This document shows, one piece after another, positions 54,246-64,000 of a DNA stretch of 64,000 nt. This stretch comes from Favolaschia claudopus (taxonomy: Eukaryota > Basidiomycota > Agaricomycetes > Agaricales > Mycenaceae), in the NCBI GenBank assembly GCA_037176885.1, contig JAWWNJ010000132.1, positions 124,001 through 188,000 of the forward strand. Reading direction: 5' to 3'. A program made the position numbers and the translations under genes. Position 1 is the stretch's first letter. Each line of letters starts with the position of its first letter. The notes under the pieces are model-generated. The model was not told the origin of the DNA. It ran no database searches and was given only the letters and a program-made list of their open reading frames with translations.

Positions 54246-57075
54246 ATGCCTCAAGTCAGCTCGGGATCGAAGAAATCAGCAGACAAACTGGAAGCTAATG
54301 ACATTCCGTCAACTCAGACTTCGAGTTCTGTCTCGAAGCTCATTGCACATCCATCGGTGGCTATCCTTGCCTTGTCGATCTTCGTCTCTGGAGCTGCTAT
54401 CCTGTTTTCAAACTCTGCTTCCTCCCCAGCGGCATACCAGGCTGGTAGCGCGTATGCCCTCTGCTCTCGCCAAGCAAACATATACACTGTCGACGAATCC
54501 AACTCTAAAGTCGAATGCATCGTCGTCAACAACTCGCTGATTCTCCATAGCGGAAGCAGAGGTATTCCTCACTGCATCCACGCCCGCACTATCTTACTCA
54601 AACCAATCAGCGAGCGTCAAGCACCTCTATGGCACTGTACCAATTACCGCCCTCCCTACGCATGCCATCGTCGTTCCCGGACTGAGCGGTAATATCTGCG
54701 CTTCTAACACCTAACGCCTCTGCCCAGTCTCACAAAAGAATCCCTTGCCACAGATTCGCATGGCCATCTTCTCGAATACGGTGCCAGCAAACAACTCCCA
54801 CTCGAAGGTACCTCCACTATCAATGGTACGATGTTCCGTTTGACGGTGTCACCTATTAAATATACTTTCTCAATCGAACTCCACAGAAACCGTCGGCCGC
54901 GTGCGCTCATACATCCTCTTGACCCCTTCAGTCCTCGAAAACCAGAACGCATTCATCCGCGGCGGTGGATGGGACCATACCAGCTGGCCAGGCTCCGCGT
55001 GGCCTACCGCGGTGCGTGCTGCGTGTTGAATTTAATTGCCACTGTATCCCAGTCTTCTCATCAGCGCCTGCTGCCCCTTAGGACGACCTAGAAGCGGACC
55101 CAGTCTTACGCGGACGCCCCATCGTCCTTCAATCCAAAGATTGTCACGCTTTGTGGGTCTCGCGCCGCGTTCTCGAACTGAGCGTGAGTGCAAAGCCGTT
55201 TCCGGCAAGTGTGGATGGGGGCGTGGTGTTGAGAGATGAGAAGGGGGATCCGACTGGTGCGTTTTTTTCTTTCCGCATTTTGATTGTTTAGCCAATTAAT
55301 TTTCTGCATCTCATTTCTTTATTTCTCTTGTTCGCAGGAATGATGCTGGATAACGCACAAGAGCTACTGAATATCCCGCCCTTGACTGAAACGGATTTGC
55401 AACAACGCTTCAGATCGGCAGCAAACGATGCGTTGAGATACGGTCTCACCTCAGTGCATGACGCGGGTTTGGATCAGGCCTCGCTCGATTTCTTCTTCCG
55501 GTGCGCTATTCTCGTTCTCCAACGATTCGCGTTGATTTTCTCAAAATACCAATCGCTTCCGTTCCCTCCAGGCAGGCTGCTAACGGCAAACTCCCGGTGA
55601 GCCTCCTGCATCTATCCAGTATCTTAACATTCAGTTGTCAACCTCGCTAATTGAATGATTAGATTCGTGTCTACGCTATGAGATTCTTCAACGAAACTGC
55701 TGAATATTGGGGGAACACAACGAGTCAATACTTTGGTGGTGAGAATCGTCTTACTGCACGCAGTGTCAAGATATTCGCCGATGGTGCGTTCTAGTCACAC
55801 TTTTCTCCTGATCTGTTTTCATTCTTGAATGTATATATGTGTGTAGGCGCGCTGAGAACGGGAGGATCAGCGGTGCGTCCCGTCCGACACCCGTTCCATC
55901 CCTCGTGATTCTGTGCCTTACATCCCCATGCGATACAATACAGCTATATGAACCATACACAGACAACCCCTCCACGTCCGGCTTCATGCGTCTTCCGAAG
56001 GAAATCTTCTTCGACGCCATCCCCCGTTTCCTTCGTGACGGGTGGCAAGTAGTATGTACCGCTCCTTTCAGCATCCCGTCGTCCGACACATAGATATTAT
56101 TTATAATTCGTATTAGAATGTTCACGCAATCGGTGACCGCGCAAACGGCATCGTTCTCGATGCCTTCGAGGCGTCTCTCCAAGGAGTAGGGGTGAATGTT
56201 ACGGCGCTGCGACCAAGGTTGGAACATGCGCAGTTGATGACGAAGGAAGATATGAGAAGGGTTGGAAGACTTGGTGGTAAGTTTCCGAGATTTATCATTC
56301 CAGCGGAATCGGACCGCTAATCGAGAGCAACACAAGTAATCGCGAGTGTTCAGCCGACGCATGTGTGCGTACTTCACATCTTATCTAGTCTTCTCCAAAC
56401 TGACTTTGACATCTTTCATAAACGTTTTTTCTCATAGAATCAGCGATATGTGGTACGCTCAAGATCGTTTGGTGCGTCCCTCGCATTCTGGAGATCTTTC
56501 CTGTGTTTTTTTTTTCCTTCGAGTATGCTGCTAAGATCAATTACACAGGGCCCGGAACGCATCAAGGGTCTCTACGCCTTTCGCTCCTTCATCGACGCCG
56601 GCGCGCGCCTCACTCTAGGCTCTGATTTCCCCGTTGAAACGATGAATCCCCTGGCAACATTTTACGCTGCGATTACCCGAACGTCTATCCAAGGAGAATC
56701 GCCTCATGGGGCTGGTGGATGGTTAAATTTCCTTTACAACTTTCAACTGGGATCAATTTCGACTGACGACGGAATGATTTTAGGTTCCCCGAAGAACGCT
56801 TGACGCGCGAGGAGGCGTTACGTGGTGCGTGTTCCTCGACCTTGAACTTGACTTCACTTCCTTTTATTGACAAAAATTTGTCCGAACCAGGTATGACAAT
56901 CGACCCAGCCTACGCCTCGTTCACAGAGTCTACTTTGGGATCGCTCGAACCGGGCAAGCGCGCAGATGTTACGGTCTTGTCGAGGGATATCACGCGGATT
57001 CCTGCGAATGAAATCTTAGATGTTGAGGTGGTGGCGACCGTGATCGATGGGGTGGTGGTTTATGGTAAGCTTTGA
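54246..57075 (+). CDS. Amidohydrolase family 3 metal-dependent hydrolase, membrane-anchored
   Basis: Sixteen exons assemble into 609 aa without a break: 54246-54561, 54611-54688, 54754-54825, 54887-55011, 55082-55256, 55338-55500, 55572-55596, 55663-55783, 55847-55872, 55944-56051, 56117-56276, 56337-56364, 56438-56471, 56549-56721, 56784-56824 and 56891-57075. All introns are GT-AG. Residues about 35-52 form a membrane helix (VAILALSIFVSGAAILF). Catalytic blocks of the YtcJ/amidohydrolase-3 group are present: VVPGLSDSHGHL (HxH metal ligands), VHAIGDRANG, RLEHAQLM, SVQPTH, LGSDFPVETMNP, and the C-terminal GSLEPGKRADVTVLS. The family hydrolyses C-N bonds of amides or cyclic ureas; the substrate is unknown. 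With the anchor it probably faces an endomembrane lumen or the outside. Confidence 0.92.
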
Positions 57076-57971
57076 AGGATTGAGGGTCGAGAATTGAAGG
57101 TCATTTTTTTGTTCTTGTCGAGCTGTTACCGGCGTGTTATTGTTGTTCATCCATCCGGCGAATATGAAAGTAACAATTCCGCTGCTATTCAGGCGGTCTT
57201 TTTGACAGAATCCGCTCCACCCACGAAATCCAGGACCAGGAAGCCGAGAATTCTCATTCCCGCTTGGCTCCGTCCAACTACTCGTGTTTTTGGAAGAGTT
57301 CCCAGTAGCTTGTGCGGGGCCTACGTGCATATATATCTGAGAGATGGGACAGATGAACATTTACAATCACCTGTAGTTATCGGGCAGTATCAGTGAGTGA
57401 ATCAGTGCTCACAATTGCACATTTACATAATTGAATGACTTACGGTCGAGAAAAATGCCATAATTGCCGGCGGAAAGAGGCCCATCGGTGGAGTCTGGTT
57501 CGATCACAGCGCCCGAGCACTTCATCTTATATTATAATTCGAACGGGCCAGCATCTCCTACTAGTACTTCCACAGGGCATATAACAACTTCCTGGGGGCG
57601 GTGATCCCCGGCAAGGACGTTCAGCCATGTTGAGCCGTGAGTTCGTCAATGGGGTGAGTTTTTGATTGGCGCCTGAAATTTTGTACGGTTTAGCTCAAGT
57701 TTAGCTGGCACAACAAAGCCCGTTTTGGGATCGGACGTACCGAACAGAAGGACAATGAGGCATGGATCTTGGTAGAAGAAAAAGGTTAGATCGGCGGCAC
57801 GATACCACCTCCATCCTTCTCTTCCACCTTCTCATTCTCTTCCTCCAGCTCCGCGACCCCTCTCGAGCAGCATCATTCCCGCGTCCATCCACACCATCCT
57901 CCGCCTCCAGCCCAACGCTGACGAGCGCGATGCCCCCGCCTAGCAACGCTGCCAGATCGTTCGCGAGGACG
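57076..57971. other. Intergenic between convergent genes
   Basis: This is the 3' region of the amidohydrolase gene. No gene is supported. Short ORFs on both strands at 57700-58186 belong to the GC-rich end of the neighbouring minus-strand locus. Confidence 0.4.
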
Positions 57972-59905
57972 CTATCGCGGTCCGCGCCGGAGGCGACATC
58001 GCTCGCCCATGTACGATTCGGCGCAGCAGAAGCGGAGACGATGTCGCTTGACGAGCGCCGGTGGAAGGCTTTGCGGCTTGGGGCGGCAGTGGAAGAGGAA
58101 GAAGAGAAGGCGGGGGCGGGCGGTGGAGGGTTGGGGGTGCGTCGTGGTCGTAATGGTAAAGGTGATTTTCTTCTGACGTAGAGCACCGGCTGATACTGGG
58201 GACAGTGTCGGCGTCGACTGCACGATTTGGTCGAATTCTCCAGTCCTACCCTTCCCCTTCTCCTCCCCGCCCGTTACCGCCCTCAACCTCTCGCTCACGC
58301 CCGGCCTCTTCGTCTTTACACCTCCACCCGTGCGCTCCCCCGTCGACCGCGCTGACACGCTCACCAGCGGCGGCGGCACCTCCCTCACCGGGCTCGAGGG
58401 CGGCGACGGGAAATGCACCAAGCCCGTCTTCGGCGACTTCGCGTCGGCCGTCAAGCTCCTCACAGGCGGCGACAAGACGCGCTCCTTCGCTAGCATCCCC
58501 CCGCCCGTGAATCCATCCCCCTCCTTGTTCGCGCTCACCACACCGGGCTTCGCGGAGGTTAATGCTGCGATGTCGATTAATGGTCTTGGTTTAGGCGTTG
58601 GGTTTGCGCGCGAGCTCGACGCGAGACTGCCCGCCGACCCCGTGCGACTCGATAGCGATATCGTGCTTCCGGGCCGTCGATGCGGGAGGAGTGTCGCCAG
58701 AGGGGCGTTGTCCGAGTCTGAATCGCTTTCGTCTTCGGATGTGGCAGCGGTGCAGGGCCTTGTTGTTGTGGACGAGGCGCGCGGTGGGGATGAGGAGAAG
58801 GAGAGGAGGAGTGGGATGGTGTAGATGAGGAGAGAAATTGACGGTTGGCTGATAAGAGAATTGGTTAGTAAGGTATAAGGAAGCGTATAGACAGAAATAC
58901 AGAGCCAAGATGAATCGTCAAAACGTAGAGGATGCGAGAAAGACGAGACGAATGAATGAGAAAGAAGCCTCACCAGACATTCGAAATGCTCAATGCCGCT
59001 CCTCCTCCCAACCCAGACGACGGCGACATCCTCCCCGTTTCCTTCTCCCGCTCTCTCTTCGCCACCGCCTCCCGAAACGCTGATGCGGCTACTTGCTGGC
59101 GTCGCTCCCGGCTCGCTCCCACGGACGCGGTCGTCGAGGTATATCGTCCTTGAGGCATTGAGCAGGTGCGAATTCGATGCCGTAGCGGCGATTCCAACGT
59201 GGCGAAACAAGCGAATTCGTCCCGGTTTCCAACGAGCCCTTCGTTCCCTCCTCCTCCCAAGCCACCTTTGCCACCCTCCCCTTCCACGTCTTTCGTCATC
59301 GAATCCGCCTCCCCCCGCGTCCAAAACGCAAACCGTTTCCCGCTCGTCCCACCTGCGCTCTTACTCGTCTTTCCCAAGGAGCTATCCGCAGCCATCTCGC
59401 TCGACAGGGGCGAGAGCGAGCGCAGGGGTAGCGTCAACGAGGAGGCGGTCTGCAGCGCTGGCAAGCTCCTCAGTTCCCATGCGATGAGGGGTGTTTAGCG
59501 TTGATACGGCAGGCGTCGGAGATGTCTGATGTATATGAGCCGGAACGCGCCGACGACGTAGTACTAGGGGGCCGGGAGAGATACGACGACTGAGACTCTT
59601 CCTGCACCTAGTTTGGCGGTGGTAGAGGTAACTCGGTCTTGTTTTTTTTCCTTCCAAAACAATCGCCGAGACCATTCCTGCTGGATAAATTTTTGTTCTG
59701 GCCGTTTGGGAACGGGGGTGTGGGCTGCGTGGGTGTGGGTAATGAGATGTAGTCTTCCGCGGTGGCTTTTGAGCCGACGAAGAGGGTGCAGATGCGAGAT
59801 GCGAGGTCGATGACGTCGGTGATGGATGCGAGCTCGATGGGTGCGATGAGAATATCCTTTAAAGTCGTTTTGGCGACGCGTAAAGAGACTAGCAGGGCGC
59901 GCCAT
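57972..59905 (-). CDS. Protein-coding locus for a large disordered Ser/Pro-rich protein
   Basis: Exon limits are uncertain. Protein-like segments read right to left: LRVAKTTLKDILIAPIELAS, SITDVIDLASRICTLFVG (near 59870-59780, helical); a Ser-rich stretch STTSSARSGSYTSDISDACR (near 59560); SSLGKTSKSAGGTSGKRFAF (near 59380); and from about 58770 SEDESDSDSDNAPLATLLPH, RRPGSTISLSSRTGS, KPRPLIDIAALTS and VSERLRAVTGG. The segments lie in different frames, implying several introns that I could not place. The composition resembles fungal cytoskeletal or signalling scaffolds, but I do not recognise the family. The 450-codon continuous frame 57972-59324 covers only part of it. Plus-strand ORFs here are shadows. 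Confidence 0.5.
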
Positions 59906-60339
59906 TGTCGATTAGGAGTTGTGAGATTGAATCAGAAGAATTGGGGTATCTAGACACAGAGTCGAATAAAAGTTAGCCATTGAGAGGATTTTGAAAAAAT
60001 AGTCGACGTACTACGTCTCAAACACCCGCTCAAGTCGCTATATCCTTCCCAAGTTTCCAGATAAGTGGTGGAGCGAGTTTCCAGAAGCCCTTGAAGCCCA
60101 GAGAAAGCGAAAGAATTCCGGGGTCATGGAGGTCAAGATGAGGAGGCCGTTACCGTAGCGAAGGGTTAGGGTTAGATCAGCTTTCAGAATCAATAGCTAT
60201 CAACAAGTACCAGACAACAAAAACCTTCGAAAGCACCTGTGGTGCCCAATATTTCCCTATAGTTATAGCTCCCAGTTGGTACATACCCATGAAAGCTATA
60301 GTTATAGGTCGAACAATCTTCCAACAATCTTCCATGACA

Positions 60340-60680
60340 TCCACGGAAAGGCATCTCCACGGCTTCCACAGAGGACTTGTCCGGAGCGAAAACAAAGCGA
60401 AAAATGAGATTTTTCCACTGTTTCCATGCCTTTTCCCGCTACCAAAACCCCCTTTAAAGGGTACTAATGAGTTCCATGACTTCCATCAGATTTTGTATAC
60501 ACTTCCACGACTTCCATGAAGTAACAAAGTTGTAATAGAGTTAGTATACCCTTCCACCGCTTCCATGAGGGACTTGTGCCATATATATAGGTGGTGATTT
60601 GATCTTCCACCGCTTCCATGAAAATATACAAGTTTAATACACTCTTATTGACCTTCCATGACTTCCATGAGACCAAATAA
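60340..60680. repeat. Field of CTTCCAYSRCTTCCATGA repeats
   Basis: Variants of CTTCCACCGCTTCCATGA occur near 60475, 60507, 60552, 60604 and 60655, with looser copies near 60310-60370. Spacing is about 35-55 bp. The unit is itself a doubled TTCCAYSR. The field ends 50 bp before the Helitron gene frame. Confidence 0.7.
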
Positions 60681-60725
60681 CTGTGATCAGTATCTGAATG
60701 TTCCACTGCTGCTACAAGCGCAAGA

Positions 60726-63700
60726 TTGAAGGAAGAATGGCTGCAAGTGATATCACCTAGGCTGAAGGAGAAATTTAAAAAGAACTTCCAAGCGTTGATC
60801 TCCAAGGATGCTTTGTCAAGCTTTACCTGTGGAAGCTGCGTAGAACGTTGTAAAATGAAGGAGAGGGCGACCATTTCGTTCGAAGAATTTGATTTGGATT
60901 TACTCAAGCGGCCCGATCAGCTTTCCTCCTCCTCTATGTCTGAGTCGGTGGTCAGCAGTGACGAATCAGATGAAGATGAAGCTTTTGTGCACCAGCCCTG
61001 GCTTGATCCCGACTTGATCCCACCGCCCATGCCCATAAATAAACTCGAACTCAATACATCGCTCATATTCGTCCCTGCTAATTAATCCGGACTGTATTGA
61101 GAATGATTCGGAAACCATGGACCCTGTTCTCGTAGTATGTAAGGCATGCAGATCTGCGCTAAAAGGTGGTCGCGTCCCGCGCTTAGCTGTTGCGAATCAC
61201 AATTATCTGGGTCCAGTGCCGCCTGAATTAGAGGACTTGACAGTTGTTGAGGAGGCCATGATTGCGCGCTGCCGTGCAAAATGCTGGATAATCCAACTTG
61301 GAGAAAAAGATGATGACAGTGGTCTGCCCAACGTTCAGCGAGGTTTTAAGGGTCATATAATTATTTACCCACAGCGAACTTCAACGATTGTTAATACACT
61401 GCCCCCGTCGATCGAGGACATCACCACCCCGATATGTGTCGTTTTTGTTGGCTCAAAGCCACCTTTGCGTGAGTGGATCAAAAGTAAAGCAAAACCATTA
61501 GTTGTGCGTAAAGAGAAAGTTTTGAATGCTTTGCATTGGTTGGCGGCTCACAATCATCTCTATAAAGATATTACAATTGATGAGAGCGTTTTCGATGGCC
61601 ACGGTGATATCGTTGATATTCCGTTTCATATTGAGCATATTATCCCTTCGATAAATCGAACGGTATTGACGCAACGACATCGGGATAGGGGATACAGCCA
61701 GCTGCATGAATATCCTGAAGGTCAGGCTTCCTTAGACGAGAAATTGGCCACTCAACCCAGTGTTCCTTCAATGAAAGACACAGTACAGAATATGGTAAAA
61801 GATGCACACCTGTCTGACGAAATCAAGTTCGAAAGTGTTGTTGTGACAGATGTGAAAGGACACGAGTCATCGGGCGTCTTGAGAAAAGCTGCGGCAAGGC
61901 ATTTAAAAAAGCCTGGAAGTAATTACCTCGAATTGCGTCATGATCCGCTGCCTGTGAACGAATTCAACAACCCCGATTTGCTTCCTTTGATTTACCCGAC
62001 CTTGTTTCCGTATGGCATTGGAGGTCTCGAGGATGAGCGTCGCCGCACCTCATTATCTTTCAAATCCACACCTGTTCAGTCTGGCTGATCACAGATTTCA
62101 AGAGCATTACTCATTCCTGTTCACTGCTTTCAACATGTTGCAACGAAGAACACTGCTGCTCAACACTAGCTTCAAAGTCAAACGGGAAAATTTCAACCAA
62201 GTTGCTGCTGGATTTGCGAATGTTTCCGCTAATGCGATTCATGCCGTTTCGGAGCGTCTAAGTAGAGGTGACTTTCAAACATCAAATACAGATGAGGAGC
62301 GTCAAGTACTTGCTTTAATGAAACAAGTCAACCTTATCAATTCGCATGTCCAAGGCTCACCACAGTCCAAACTGATAATGCGCAACGAGATACGGAGCCT
62401 CATGATTGAGAAGGGCTTACCGAGTTTCTATCTTACAATTAATCCGGCAGATGTTTATAATCCTCTTGTACGATTTTTAGCAGGTGAAGAGATTGACATT
62501 GACGACCTGACGGCAGAGGACCTCTCAAACGTTTGGAAGGACCAGTCAATATTGATTGCCCAAAATCCCGCAGTTGCGGCTGAGTTTTTCAATGTCTATA
62601 TCAAGGCGTTCATTGCAGCGATTCTGGGATATGATCCTAAGCAGGTCAGTAAGGAAGGCGGAATTTTGGGTGTAGTCAATGCTTACTATGGTACTGTTGA
62701 AGCTCAAGGACGAGGCTCCTTACATTGTCATGTGGTGGTATGGGTTGAGGGCGGACTAAATCCAAATGAGATAAAGGCTAACGCGCTGGAAAATGGAGGG
62801 AATGTTGAGTTTCAGAGACGGTTGATGGAATTTTTGGAAGATACTATTTCGAATACGATCCCGCCCGATCCCAGACCTGACTTAGAAGTTCCGCTCGGAA
62901 AATTCCATCCTTGTAGTACGAGAGGACCGGCCGGTGGAATTGCTAAGGAGGACCTTGAGGCTGCGCATCAAAAGGACTTGCATAATCTCGTGGAAACCTG
63001 TCAGTTCCACAAGCATACACCCACTTGTTATAAATATTGGAAAGGCCCTGGATACAAAAAAGAGTGTCGCTTTGATCTAGATGAGGTTAATGTAAAGCCC
63101 GTGAGTGTATTTGATCAAGAAACCGGGGAATTTGAGCTACGTTGCTTGGACGGGTTAGTAAATAATTTCAATTTCACGATGTTGGAAGCCATACGGTGCA
63201 ACATGGACATCAAGTTCATTTCTTCTGGACCTGCGGCAAAGGCTGTTATATACTACATCACAGACTATATCACCAAGTCCCAGTTGCAAGCACATGTTGC
63301 GTACTCGGCGCTAGAATTAGCTGTGACAAGATTGGGTGAATATGATCCCGAAGAAGATGATTTTGCGATGCGAGCTCGCCGTTTGCTTCAGAAGTGTGCC
63401 CACTCGATGATTGCCCAACAAGAGTTGAGTGGTCACCAAGTTGTGTCGTATCTGGAGCGATTTATTGAGAGAGAACGACCCAGTCCGGAGTGCTATCAAC
63501 GATCTGAGCGTGTACGGCTGGAATCAGAACATGACCCACGTACCGAAGAGACAGAACATGACGATATTGCTGACAGTCTGGATGAGCACCCCAACGTGGC
63601 TGAGTGTCACGCACCCGAAGTTGAGACCGAGTTGCTGCGAGATGCACCAGATGATGTGGATGAGATCAGGTTGAAGGTTGACCCTCAAGGGAATTTTGTG

Positions 63701-64000
63701 GCGTCTGCGAATCAGGGTCCAGATTATTAACATCGCGGTTCGGAGTTGGATTTTGTGAATGTTTGGGACTTTGTGGCTCAGATCGAAAAGACACGAAAGA
63801 AAAAGGTACATCGAAGTCACACTGAGAAAGCGGCGGAAAATGTAGGGGATTCAGACCAGGATATAGACGAACAAGCCGATGAGCGCACAGTCCGATCGAG
63901 TTGGGACAAAGATGTTGACGGTGACATACTGAATTGGAGTGGTCGAGCACGGCCGACGGTCGAATTGAATCCCGCTCATTTGGAAGCAGAAACCCATGTT
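60726..64000 (+). pseudogene. Helitron Rep/helicase gene, Rep part, decayed, runs off the window
   Basis: The first frame (60726-61085) reads to LELNTSLIFVPAN and stops. The next (from about 61085) begins PDCIEND and contains CKACRSALKGGRVPRLAVAN and AMIARCRAKCWIIQLGEKDD, the conserved leader of Agaricomycete Helitrons. A second frame change near 62040-62075 leads into HLFSLADHRFQEHYSFLF (Helitron_like_N). The HUH motif is GRGSLHCHVVVW (about 62708-62740), and the two-tyrosine motif is AVIYYITDYITK (about 63240-63277), with both Tyr and Lys present. A TAA at 63728-63730 interrupts DY-HRGSELDFVNVWDFV, and the frame then continues open to the window end. The Rep nicks and joins single strands in rolling-circle transposition. 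With two frameshifts and a nonsense codon this copy is probably dead. The PIF1-like helicase lies beyond the window. Confidence 0.85.

Noticed and set aside
57762..58824. Plus-strand ORFs of 139-164 codons
   Set aside because: They are shadows of the GC-rich minus-strand locus whose Ser/Pro-rich reading is more protein-like.

Overview
The window is fungal nuclear DNA, most likely from an Agaricomycete (mushroom-forming basidiomycete). The evidence is many GT-AG introns of about 46-75 bp, and family types typical of that group: Ty3/Gypsy, Tnp2/CACTA, Plavaka-like and Helitron transposons, BTB, MYND and SET proteins, and a DUF6534-like membrane protein. All gene models and exon joins were made by eye; no database or alignment was run.

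Region 1 (1-14896) is a very young, unusually large LTR retrotransposon. The 5' LTR is cut by the window start. Its 1145 visible bases differ from the complete 3' LTR (13099-14896, 1798 bp) at only two positions, so the full element should be about 15.5 kb. On the plus strand it encodes Gag (CCHC knuckle), an aspartic protease ORF and Pol (RT, RNase H, integrase) as three ORFs in successive -1 frames. Downstream, on the opposite strand, lie two spliced genes: a CCHC zinc-knuckle protein whose last exon overlaps the end of pol, and a 604-aa protein with a perfect Zn2Cys6 signature. The palindrome CCGCGG occurs 41 times in this element (about 1 per 360 bp) against about 11 times in the other 49 kb. 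CCGCGG is an everted pair of CGG triplets, the unit that Zn2Cys6 proteins bind, so the element may carry its own sequence-specific regulator or anti-silencing system. That is the main hypothesis of this report.

Region 2 (14897-24400) is a graveyard of transposon-related genes. The retroelement sits inside a decayed Plavaka-like multi-copy gene. After it come a MITE with long inverted repeats, a short inverted-repeat element, and a truncated Tnp2 transposase joined exactly to a copied fragment of a secreted SGNH hydrolase whose parent gene is at 39432-40193.

Region 3 (24700-44100) holds scattered host genes: a MYND zinc-finger protein (24727-26518, minus), an alpha/beta hydrolase whose nucleophile Ser is Ala (37813-39223), an SGNH hydrolase with one frameshift, a BTB gene with one frameshift, and a SET-domain protein (42771-43826). 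Long stretches between them (26.5-37.8 kb) contain a foldback MITE and no gene I can support.

Region 4 (44500-53300) is repeat-rich: hairpin clusters, 151-bp perfect direct repeats flanking 4.3 kb without credible ORFs, a GC-rich minisatellite, and a damaged DUF6534-like membrane protein gene.

Region 5 (54246-64000) contains an intact 16-exon amidohydrolase gene (609 aa) with an N-terminal membrane anchor, a minus-strand locus for a disordered protein, a TTCCATGA repeat field, and a Helitron Rep gene decayed by two frameshifts and a nonsense codon that runs off the window end.
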